Shown: positions 1-5,552 of the stretch, piece by piece | How the letters are laid out: each line of letters opens with the position of its first letter | Numbering within the stretch: the stretch's first letter is position 1 | Assembly (NCBI GenBank): GCA_937923585.1 | Contig: CALDSM010000262.1 | Location: forward strand, 1 to 5,552 | DNA: 5,552 bases | Direction of reading: 5' to 3' | Source: an uncultured bacterium | GTDB taxonomy: Bacteria; Hydrogenedentota; Hydrogenedentia; Hydrogenedentales; CAITNO01 | Made by a program: the position numbers and the translations under genes | The notes under the pieces: model-generated | Databases searched by the model: none | Told to the model about the DNA's origin: nothing | What the model saw: only the letters and a program-made list of their open reading frames with translations

Positions 1-1
1 G

Positions 2-238
2 ATTCATTACGGCATGACGCGTTCAGCCTCGCTGGTGATGTTCCCGCTGGCAATGGGCTACATCCTCTTCGGCTTGGGCGACACGGCATGGGCCATGTGG
101 AAGGGAACAAACGAGGCGCTCACCGCCGCCGACGACTCGGAGGCCGAAGAGGACCTCGGCGACATTGACGATGAGGAGGGTCAGGAGGGGGAGTCCGGCG
201 TGGATGGAGGTCCCCCGAAGGCCGGCGAGTCCTTGTAG
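2..238 (+). CDS. C-terminal fragment of an unidentified membrane protein with acidic tail (5' end outside window)
   Basis: The frame is open from the first complete codon at base 2 and ends at TAG 236-238, giving about 78 residues. The ATG at 14 is probably internal, because the frame continues upstream of it without a stop. The visible part starts with one hydrophobic segment (LVMFPLAMGYILFGLGDTAWAMW, split here as LVMFPLAMGY and ILFGLGDTAWAMW) that fits a last transmembrane helix. It is followed by a strongly acidic, low-complexity tail rich in Asp, Glu and Gly (for example DDSEAEEDLGDIDDEEG), likely disordered and exposed to one side of the membrane. Codons mostly end in G or C, as in the neighbouring genes, which supports real coding. 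The last 58 bases overlap the 3' end of the convergent transporter gene. The family is not recognised: a multi-pass enzyme such as a CDP-alcohol phosphatidyltransferase would fit a protein ending in a helix, but nothing visible proves it. Confidence 0.6.
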   Translation: MHYGMTRSASLVMFPLAMGYILFGLGDTAWAMWKGTNEALTAADDSEAEEDLGDIDDEEGQEGESGVDGGPPKAGESL

Positions 239-1368
239 GACGCGACCGCCTCCTGCACCAGCACCTTGGCCACCGCCGCGATGGGCACGGCCAGCAGCAG
301 TCCGAAGAACCCCAGGACGGAGCTGAACACCAAGATCGCCACGATTACCCATGCCGGATTGAGTCCCACCTGCGATCCCACAATGCGCGGCGTCAGCAGG
401 TAGCCCTCGCACAGTTGCACGCACAGGAACACAATGCACACGGCAAGCAGGTGGCCGTCTATTCCAAAGGTGAGGAGCGTGAGGATTAGGGAGGGAACCA
501 GCGTGATGGCCGGACCGGCATAGGGCACAATGTTCGCCGCGCCGCCCAGGACGGCGATGAGCAGGGCAAAGGGCACCCCGCACAGGGACAGCCCGATCCC
601 GTAAAGAACCATGAGAATGCCGCACACGGCAAGTTGTCCGCGCAGAAAAGACTTCAACTGCACGTCAATCCTGCCCATGACAGCCCGCACGCGCGTGCTG
701 TGCCGCGGCGGAATGAGCCCCGCCACCGCGTCAAGCATCTTCTCATAATTCTTGAGCATTTCGACGGCAACAAAGAGAAACAGGGACAGGCTCACCAGCC
801 AGCCGACAATGCCCAGTCCCAGTTTGGCGACGGAGCCGACAATGGTCGCGGCCGAAATGCCCGCCTGCTTTCCAAAGCCCGCGATGCGGTCGCCGTATTC
901 GCGGACCATCTGCAGCGCGTTGTCCTTCACCAGCCTCCCCAGCCGTTCTGCAATCACCGCGCGCTCGTTGAAATCCCGGTTGTCTTCGGGCGCCCAGCCC
1001 AAATCCACCACCAGTTCGTGCAGCGGGAGCCTGTCCAGCAGTGGGTCCACCCAGTCGTTGCCGATTCCCGTTCGCGCCTCCTGGACCAGCCGGTCCGCCT
1101 CGTGAATGACACTGGGCACCGCCACCAGTGGAACGGCCAGCACCAGCAGTGCCACCGCCAGGACCAGCCCCAGAATGGTGACACCCCGGGGAATCCGCCG
1201 CTTTTCGAGAAACGCAACCACGGGGTGAAAACAATAGGAAAAGATAAATGCGAGAAGCACGGGCGTGAGCACGGGAACGAGCAGCCATGCGGTCAGCAGT
1301 GCCAGCAAAAACAGCGCGGCGCCACCCGCAAACCGGACCCAGGGATTGGCAAGAACGATGTTTGGCAT
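181..1368 (-). CDS. AI-2E family (PerM/YdiK/TqsA-like) transporter
   Basis: This is a 395-aa polytopic inner-membrane protein of the AI-2E transporter family (Pfam PF01594), close to the usual family length of about 350-400 aa. Hydrophobic segments are visible at about residues 13-31, 33-51 and 63-87. A soluble, charged stretch follows at about 88-180, then helices near 183-205, 246-263, 265-300, 307-320 and 340-371. This three-helix, soluble-domain, C-terminal-bundle order is typical of the family. Diagnostic motifs are FLRGQL (241-246), the N-I-V-P-Y-A-G-P block (279-286), LTPRIVG (325-331) and GFFGLLLAVPIAA (353-365). Family members have been linked to autoinducer-2 export, Na+/H+ antiport or other small-solute efflux, so the substrate here is unknown. 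A longer reading from GTG at 1407 would add 13 residues, but ATG 1366-1368 is preferred because a GGGAGAG ribosome site lies six bases upstream of it. The Pro/Ser-rich C-terminus is encoded in the overlap with the convergent gene. Confidence 0.93.
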   Translation of the reverse strand: MPNIVLANPWVRFAGGAALFLLALLTAWLLVPVLTPVLLAFIFSYCFHPVVAFLEKRRIPRGVTILGLVLAVALLVLAVPLVAVPSVIHEADRLVQEARTGIGNDWVDPLLDRLPLHELVVDLGWAPEDNRDFNERAVIAERLGRLVKDNALQMVREYGDRIAGFGKQAGISAATIVGSVAKLGLGIVGWLVSLSLFLFVAVEMLKNYEKMLDAVAGLIPPRHSTRVRAVMGRIDVQLKSFLRGQLAVCGILMVLYGIGLSLCGVPFALLIAVLGGAANIVPYAGPAITLVPSLILTLLTFGIDGHLLAVCIVFLCVQLCEGYLLTPRIVGSQVGLNPAWVIVAILVFSSVLGFFGLLLAVPIAAVAKVLVQEAVASYKDSPAFGGPPSTPDSPS

Positions 1369-1374
1369 GCACAA

Positions 1375-1381
1375 CTCTCCC
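1375..1381 (-). promoter_or_regulatory. Ribosome binding site of the AI-2E transporter
   Basis: The minus strand reads GGGAGAG here, six bases before the ATG at 1366-1368. It decides between that ATG and the in-frame GTG at 1405-1407: no comparable purine-rich site lies just upstream of the GTG, where the minus strand reads TTAGCATGT. Confidence 0.6.
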
Positions 1382-1409
1382 GTCGGTTCTTCATGAACCC
1401 GCCGCACAC

Positions 1410-1438
1410 ATGCTAACAGCCTGTTTTATCCCAAGCAA
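1410..1438 (-). promoter_or_regulatory. Candidate sigma70-like promoter for the AI-2E transporter
   Basis: On the minus strand, TTGCTT (1433-1438) and TAGCAT (1410-1415) are separated by exactly 17 bases, matching three of six -35 and four of six -10 consensus positions. The spacer includes an A/T-rich patch (GATAAAA) that is unusual in this GC-rich DNA. Transcription would begin near 1402-1404, giving a leader of about 35 bases and placing the alternative GTG start at 1407 upstream of the transcript. This rests on sequence match alone, in a lineage whose promoter consensus is unknown. Confidence 0.3.
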
Positions 1439-1450
1439 GCCGTGGGGCAA

Positions 1451-1473
1451 GGCATGCGATGCCGTACGGCCGT
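1451..1473. repeat. Cluster of overlapping short palindromes
   Basis: Three perfect inverted repeats overlap within 23 bases. The first is GGCAT-GCG-ATGCC (1451-1463), the second the 10-base palindrome GCCGTACGGC (1461-1470), and the third the 8-base palindrome ACGGCCGT (1466-1473). They lie just upstream of the candidate transporter promoter, where an operator could sit. They could also form mutually exclusive small hairpins, or be chance in GC-rich DNA. Confidence 0.35.
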
Positions 1474-1529
1474 GGTTCCTCCTTGACGGCGGGGGTAAAG
1501 CCGCCCGAAACTATCGGCTCCCATGGAAG

Positions 1530-1565
1530 CGCCCCGGCCTATCCCTGCGGGGACACGCCGGGGCG
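1530..1565 (-). terminator. Nested GC-rich hairpin downstream of the HYR/PASTA gene, possible terminator
   Basis: A 9-base perfect inverted repeat, CGCCCCGGC (1530-1538) with GCCGGGGCG (1557-1565), encloses an 18-base loop. That loop itself contains a 4-base stem, TCCC (1542-1545) with GGGA (1550-1553). It lies 38 bases past the stop codon of the repeat protein, the expected place for a terminator or 3'-end stabiliser. No run of T follows it on the minus strand, so a classic intrinsic terminator is not supported. Confidence 0.35.
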
Positions 1566-1602
1566 TGGGATTGTCAAGAGGACGGGCTCTTCCCGCCTGG
1601 TG

Positions 1603-4600
1603 CTATCGCCTGAATCGGGACATGCCCGTCATCACCATGACGCCCAGTCCGAAAAGGAACAGGTCGCCAAGCGTTTTGCCCATGCCGTCGAGCGTGAACC
1701 GGTTCTTGGCGCCCGTGCATCCGGCGCAGCCGCAACCGCCGTCTTCCGGTCCCGCGCTGACGACCAAAGTCACCGTTGAACCCAGGGCAACGGCCGTCCC
1801 GGCCGCGGGTTCCTGACGCATAAGTTGTCCGGCGGTCACCGTGTCATCAGTCTCTTCCACAATCTGGGAAAGAAGTCCGGCAGCCGACAGCGCCGCCTGC
1901 GCTTCAGCCACAGTCATTCCCATCACGTCAGGTACGATCACCTTCGGGCCGAGACTCACCACGAAACTCACGGTCACGCCGCGTGCGATCTCGTCGCCCC
2001 CCGGCGGGCTCTGCGAGAGCACACGGCCGGCCGGCACGGTGTCGCTGAAGTCATTCACCACCTGGCCGACGACAAGGTAGGCTTCCTCGATGGCCAGTTC
2101 GGCCTCGGCGCGGGTCATGCCAAGAACGTTGGGCATGATCGTTGCCAGACCGCGGCAGACAACCAGGTTGACTGCCGAACCGGGTGCGACCTGCACACCG
2201 CCCGACGGTGTCTGCGCCATCACATACCCGATGGGAACGGTGTTGCTGAAACCGTCAGCCACCGTGCCCACCACAAGACCCGCACCGATAATGTCCGCCG
2301 TTGCGGTCGCCTGCGACTGGCCAAGCACATCGGGCACTGTCACACCGCAGGGGCCCGACGATACCACCAGGGCCACGGCGCTGCCAAAGGTTGCCTGCTG
2401 TCCCGCCGCGGGATTCTGGCTGATGACCAGGCCCGCCGCAAAAGTGTCGCTGCACTCCTGCGTGATCGCACCGGTCCAGAGGTCAACGTTGCTGAGGGCC
2501 GCGCCCGCCGCGGCCTGCGTCATGCCGACCACGTTGGGTACCGTCACGCCGCAGAGGCCTGTCGAGACTACCAGCGCCACGGCGCTGCCGAAGGGTGCCT
2601 GCGTGCCCCCAAGGGGATTCTGGCTGATGACCGATCCCGCCGCGACCGTGTTGCTGCACTGTTCCGTCACGGTGCCCGCGGTCAGGTTCGCGGCGAGAAG
2701 CGCCGCGCCCGCCGCGGCCTGCGTCTGGCCCACCACATAGGGCACCACAACATTGCAGGGTCCGGTGGAGACCGTCACGGCTACGGCGCTGCCAAAGGGT
2801 GCCGGGCTGCCTGCTGCGGGATTCTGGCTGATGACCAGACCCGCTGCAACGGTGTTGCTGCATGCCTCTGTCACTGTGCCCAGGAGAAGGTTCGCGGCGG
2901 TCAGCGACGCCGCGGCGGCGGCCTGCGTCTGGCCAACAACGTCTGGCACCGTCACATCGCACGGGCCTGTCGAAACCACCAGCGCCACGGCGCTGCCAAA
3001 GGGTGCCAGGGTTCCGCCCGCGGGGGTCTGGCTGATGACGAGCCCTGCGGCAACCGTGTTGCTGCACGCTTGGGTCACCGTTCCAAGGGTCAGGTCGGCG
3101 GCGGTGAGGGCGGCTTCGGCCGCGGCCTGAGTTTGGCCTGCCACGTCTGGCACGGTCACGTTGCAGGGGCCGGTGGAAACCACCAGCGCCACGGCGCTGG
3201 CGTAGGGTGCCTGTGTCCCCGCCAACGGGGACTGGCTAATGACCAGTCCTGCCGCGACGGTGTTGTTGCATTCCTCGGTCAGTGTCCCCAGAGTCAGATT
3301 CGCCCCGGTGAGCGCGGTGACTGCCGCAGACTGGGCAAGGCCAACCACGTTTGGAACCGTCACGCTGCACGGACCGGTGGATACCGCAAGCGCCACGGCG
3401 CTGCCGAAGGGGGCCTCGGTTCCGGCCGGCGGTGTCTGGCTGACCACCAGTCCCGCCGCGACGGTGTTGCTGCACTCCTCGGTCACGGTGCCCAGGGCCA
3501 GATTCGCGTCCGTCAGTGTCGTGGCTGCCGCGGCCTGCGCCAGGCCGACCACGTTCGGCACAATCACGTTACAGGGACCGGTGGACACCACCAGCGCCAC
3601 GGCGCTGCCGAAAGGTGCCTGCGTTTCCGCTGCGGGTGTCTGGCTGATAACCAGCCCCGCCGCGACCGTGTTGCTGCATTCCTCGGTGACGGCACCGACG
3701 ATGAGGTTGGCGGCGTCAAGCAGAATTTCGGCGGCTTCCGTTGTCTCGCCCACCACACCGGGCACAGTCACATTGCAGGGACCCGTGGAAACAACCAGCG
3801 CCACGGCACTGCCATACGGTGCCTGTGTTTCCGCTGCGGGCGTCTGGCTGATGACCAGCCCAACCGCCACGGTGTTGCTGCATTCCTCGGTCACTGTTCC
3901 GACGGCCAGATCAGCCGCTTCAAGCAGTCCCTCGGCATCGTCGCGGGTCTCGCCCACAACATCGGGCACGGTCACATCGCACGGTCCGCTGGAGACCACG
4001 AGCGCCACGGCACTGCCCAGTGGCGCCTGCGTTTGGGCCGTAGGCAGTTGGCTGATAACGAGTCCGGCGGCCAGGGTGTTGCTGCATTCCTGCGTGACCT
4101 CGCCAACGGCAAGCCCTGCGGCTTCAAGCAACCCCACCGCGGCCTCCTGCGTCTTGCCGACCACATCGGGAACGGTTGCCATGCACGGTCCCGTGGAAAT
4201 CACCACCGCCACGGTGCTGCCGGACAGCGCGAGCGTCCCTGCAAGCGGGTCCTGGCGAAGGATCAAGCCCGCCGCAACAGTATCGCTGCATTCCTGGGTT
4301 ACCGTGCCCAGGGCGAGATCGGCGGCGGCGAGCAGCGCGACTGCGGCTTCCTGCGTCTGTCCCACCACATTGGGCACGGTCGTGTCGCATGGCCCGGGAT
4401 TGCCCGTGACGTGCACTATGAAACTGCATTCGCTGGTGTTGCCGGCCGCGTCCGTGGCCGTCAGGGTAACGGTGTGGGGGTTGGCCGCCGTTTGCAGGAG
4501 TGTGGCCGCTGACGGGGTTTGCGTGACCAGCACCTCACCGGCAGCAGTGCAGTTGTCCGAGACAACGGCATCCACGGTCCAGTCAGGCGCCGTGGCGCTG

Positions 4601-5552
4601 CATGTTCCAGGGTCCGCGCTCAGGATTTGGTCTGCCGGACAAGTGATGACGGGCGCTTCCACGTCGTTAACGTTTACGGTAAAGGAACACTCGCTGCTGT
4701 TGCCCGCCCCGTCCTTGGCGGTGAGTGTGATGGTGTGGGGGCTTCCGGACACGTCCAGTACGGTGCCGGACGGCGGTGTTTGCGTGACAACAATGAGGGC
4801 AGCGCAGTTGTCGGAGACGACGGCCTCACCGGTCCAGTCCTGCGCAGTGATGCCGCATGCGCCGTTGGAGGCGTTGAGACTCTTGCCTGCCGGGCACGCA
4901 ATGCCGGGGGCCTCCTCGTCCTCAACGGTTACGGTGAATGTGCAGGCGCTTGTGTTTCCTGCCTCGTCTTCAGCGGTCAGGGTGACGGTGTGCGGGCTCC
5001 CCTCCGCATCCAACGGAGCTCCCGCTGGCGGAGTCTGGGTGACCGTGATATTCCCGGGCAGCGTGCAGTTGTCGGTGACAACGGCAAGCACACTCCACTC
5101 CCGGGCGGTCGCTTGGCAGGCGCCAGGGGGCATGTCTATGTTTATGTCCGCCGGGCAGACAATGGCCGGTGCCTCTTCATCCACAACGGTCGCAAGGAAG
5201 GTGCATTCAGTGGTGTTGCCCGACTGGTCCTGTGCGGTGAGCGTGACCGTATAGGGGCTTCCCGCAACATTCAGCGGCGTGCCAGGAGCCGGCGTCTGAG
5301 TCACCGTGACGTAACCGACGGGCGAGCAGTTGTCGCTGATGATCGCCTCGCTCGTCCAATCGGGGGCCATGGTGCCGCATGCGCCGGAATCGGCGGTGAG
5401 GGTCCGGTCTCCAGGGCAGGTGATGCTGGGCGGGCCAGCCTCGGCGATGGTTACGGTGAACGTGCAGTTGCCTGTGTTGCCCGACTCGTCGGTGGCGGTC
5501 AGGGTAATGGTGTGGGGGCTTCCGGCCACGTCCAACGGGGTGCCGGCCGGCG
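1603..5552 (-). CDS. Giant extracellular HYR-PASTA repeat protein with C-terminal sorting-like tail (N-terminus outside window)
   Basis: The open frame enters from the right edge (first complete codon 5550-5548) and ends at TAG (1605-1603), giving 1315 residues in view. A TTG at 5535 is not a start: the residues before it continue the repeat pattern. Numbering from that TTG codon as residue 1, the order is a partial HYR (to 32), four complete HYR domains (33-119, 120-206, 207-291, 292-378), thirteen PASTA domains (384-1264) and a 46-residue tail (1265-1310). HYR domains have an Ig-like fold and are associated with adhesion. PASTA domains are best known from Ser/Thr kinases and penicillin-binding proteins, where they bind peptidoglycan, but no kinase or transpeptidase is visible here. 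The many regularly placed cysteines suggest an oxidising, extracytoplasmic location. A surface-anchored or adhesive role is an inference. The signal peptide and any N-terminal functional domain cannot be seen. Confidence 0.93.
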   Translation of the reverse strand, partial: PAGTPLDVAGSPHTITLTATDESGNTGNCTFTVTIAEAGPPSITCPGDRTLTADSGACGTMAPDWTSEAIISDNCSPVGYVTVTQTPAPGTPLNVAGSPYTVTLTAQDQSGNTTECTFLATVVDEEAPAIVCPADINIDMPPGACQATAREWSVLAVVTDNCTLPGNITVTQTPPAGAPLDAEGSPHTVTLTAEDEAGNTSACTFTVTVEDEEAPGIACPAGKSLNASNGACGITAQDWTGEAVVSDNCAALIVVTQTPPSGTVLDVSGSPHTITLTAKDGAGNSSECSFTVNVNDVEAPVITCPADQILSADPGTCSATAPDWTVDAVVSDNCTAAGEVLVTQTPSAATLLQTAANPHTVTLTATDAAGNTSECSFIVHVTGNPGPCDTTVPNVVGQTQEAAVALLAAADLALGTVTQECSDTVAAGLILRQDPLAGTLALSGSTVAVVISTGPCMATVPDVVGKTQEAAVGLLEAAGLAVGEVTQECSNTLAAGLVISQLPTAQTQAPLGSAVALVVSSGPCDVTVPDVVGETRDDAEGLLEAADLAVGTVTEECSNTVAVGLVISQTPAAETQAPYGSAVALVVSTGPCNVTVPGVVGETTEAAEILLDAANLIVGAVTEECSNTVAAGLVISQTPAAETQAPFGSAVALVVSTGPCNVIVPNVVGLAQAAAATTLTDANLALGTVTEECSNTVAAGLVVSQTPPAGTEAPFGSAVALAVSTGPCSVTVPNVVGLAQSAAVTALTGANLTLGTLTEECNNTVAAGLVISQSPLAGTQAPYASAVALVVSTGPCNVTVPDVAGQTQAAAEAALTAADLTLGTVTQACSNTVAAGLVISQTPAGGTLAPFGSAVALVVSTGPCDVTVPDVVGQTQAAAAASLTAANLLLGTVTEACSNTVAAGLVISQNPAAGSPAPFGSAVAVTVSTGPCNVVVPYVVGQTQAAAGAALLAANLTAGTVTEQCSNTVAAGSVISQNPLGGTQAPFGSAVALVVSTGLCGVTVPNVVGMTQAAAGAALSNVDLWTGAITQECSDTFAAGLVISQNPAAGQQATFGSAVALVVSSGPCGVTVPDVLGQSQATATADIIGAGLVVGTVADGFSNTVPIGYVMAQTPSGGVQVAPGSAVNLVVCRGLATIMPNVLGMTRAEAELAIEEAYLVVGQVVNDFSDTVPAGRVLSQSPPGGDEIARGVTVSFVVSLGPKVIVPDVMGMTVAEAQAALSAAGLLSQIVEETDDTVTAGQLMRQEPAAGTAVALGSTVTLVVSAGPEDGGCGCAGCTGAKNRFTLDGMGKTLGDLFLFGLGVMVMTGMSRFRR
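1606..1743 (-). other. C-terminal Cys-rich / hydrophobic / Arg tail, probable protein-sorting signal
   Basis: This encodes residues 1265-1310 of the repeat protein. Directly after the last PASTA domain come three clustered cysteines (GGCGCAGC, Cys at 1268, 1270 and 1273). A linker of about 16 residues follows, then a hydrophobic stretch (GDLFLFGLGVMVMTGM, 1290-1305) and a basic end (RFRR). This three-part plan of short motif, membrane helix and Arg cluster is that of C-terminal sorting signals. The GC-rich cysteine motif most resembles the MYXO-CTERM type, where a cysteine may be processed or lipidated. The exact class is uncertain, and a plain C-terminal membrane anchor is the alternative. 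Confidence 0.6.
1744..2346 (-). repeat. Three diverged, cysteine-poor PASTA units (P11-P13)
   Basis: This encodes residues 1064-1264 as units of 68, 67 and 66 aa. Each keeps the PASTA core: an MPNVLGM- or VPDVMGM-type start, an Ala-rich helix, then SQ.P..G and a final V-V-S/C strand. They lack the two fixed cysteines of the upstream units: Phe occupies the central Cys slot in P11 and P12. P11 instead has a single cysteine in its last strand (VVCRG, residue 1127). They look like conventional PASTA domains and are probably older than the homogeneous array before them. Confidence 0.85.
2347..4386 (-). repeat. Tandem array of ten 204-bp PASTA units (P1-P10)
   Basis: This encodes residues 384-1063 as ten units of exactly 68 aa with no insertions or deletions. 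The unit pattern is V-P-x-V-V-G, an Ala-rich helix, G-T-V-T-E-E-C-S-N-T-V-A-A-G, L-V-I-S-Q-x-P, A-P-F-G-S-A-V-A and L-V-V-S-T-G-P-C. Cysteines sit at unit positions 33 and 68 in every copy. Similarity is also clear in the DNA: GCCACGGCG on the + strand starts at 2372 and recurs at 2576, and close variants follow at about 204-base steps up to about 4207. Neighbouring units share private features (QAPYG/QAPFG with AAET in P3/P4, VVGLAQ in P5/P6, QTQAAA in P7-P10), as expected from local tandem duplication. Confidence 0.92.
4402..5552 (-). repeat. HYR (hyalin-like) domain array, four complete units plus a partial one
   Basis: Complete units cover residues 33-119, 120-206, 207-291 and 292-378, which is 87, 87, 85 and 87 aa (period about 261 bp). 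A partial unit continues past the right edge. Each unit starts with a P-x-I-x-C-P motif and contains A-x-D/E-W, S/T-D-N-C, V-T-Q-T-P, H/Y-T-V/I-T-L-T-A and the AGN...C-T/S-F signature typical of HYR (Pfam PF02494). Each has four cysteines at equivalent places (for example 40, 53, 70 and 111 in the first complete unit), enough for two disulphides. The third unit is two residues shorter, in the loop after D-N-C. Confidence 0.9.

Noticed and set aside
181..1368. Reading the transporter as proof of AI-2 quorum sensing
   Set aside because: The family name reflects one studied member; other members move ions or other solutes. No luxS or AI-2 receptor gene is in the window.
634..1416. A 260-codon open frame on the + strand opposite the transporter gene
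   Set aside because: The composition (Gln, His, Arg, Asn rich) is that of an antisense translation, and the minus strand encodes a clear AI-2E family protein.
1426..1455. A 9-codon open frame on the minus strand (ATG at 1455-1453, ending TAA) as a leader peptide
   Set aside because: The AAGGAGG at 1478-1484 is 22 bases away, too far to serve it, and the peptide shows no attenuator-like run of one amino acid.
2347..4386. Regular repeats considered as a CRISPR array
   Set aside because: The period is 204 bp with no unique spacers, and the whole stretch is an uninterrupted coding frame of protein domains.
1825..4512. An 895-codon open frame on the + strand opposite the PASTA array
   Set aside because: The unit length (204 bp) is a multiple of three, so one stop-free antisense frame is kept through all copies. 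Its translation is His/Arg/Gly-rich with no recognisable domain, while the minus frame has clear PASTA domains.
3239..5254. A 671-codon open frame on the + strand opposite PASTA and HYR repeats
   Set aside because: It is also an antisense shadow of GC-rich repeats. The product is a Ser/Thr/Ala/Val low-complexity string whose periodicity follows the opposite-strand repeats, and it switches character at the PASTA/HYR border.
5533..5535. TTG as the start codon of the repeat protein
   Set aside because: The codons before it read P-A-G-T-P, the normal residues before L-D-V-A-G in the HYR units, so the frame continues beyond the window.

Overview
The window looks like a piece of a GC-rich (roughly 60-65% by eye) environmental bacterial genome. 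A long extracellular protein built from HYR (hyalin-like) and PASTA repeats and ending in a Cys-rich/hydrophobic/Arg tail suggests a gene-rich Gram-negative lineage of the planctomycete, Hydrogenedentes or myxobacterial kind. That placement is an inference from architecture and composition, not a taxonomic identification.

Layout from left to right. (1) Positions 2-238, + strand: the C-terminal end of a membrane protein with a very acidic tail; its start lies outside the window. (2) Positions 181-1368, - strand: a complete AI-2E/PerM-family membrane transporter of 395 aa. Its last 58 bases overlap the 3' end of gene 1 in convergent orientation. (3) Positions 1369-1602: a 234-base gap holding a Shine-Dalgarno site, a weak sigma70-like promoter candidate for the transporter, a cluster of short palindromes, and a nested GC-rich hairpin that may end the upstream transcript. 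(4) Positions 1603-5552, - strand: the C-terminal 1315 residues of a giant secreted or surface protein whose N-terminus is outside the window. It has at least four complete HYR domains and part of a fifth, then thirteen PASTA domains, then a short tail resembling a C-terminal sorting signal.

Only the transporter is complete. The repeat protein is transcribed toward the transporter, but the gap and the promoter candidate argue that the transporter has its own transcript. No functional link between the three genes can be shown from the sequence.

The most notable material is in the repeat protein. Ten of its PASTA units form an exact 204-bp-period tandem array with two cysteines at fixed positions, which is unlike ordinary kinase- or PBP-linked PASTA domains. 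The last three PASTA units are cysteine-poor and diverged. The tail has three clustered cysteines before a hydrophobic helix and an Arg-rich end. No RNA genes, CRISPR arrays, insertion sequences or origins were seen.
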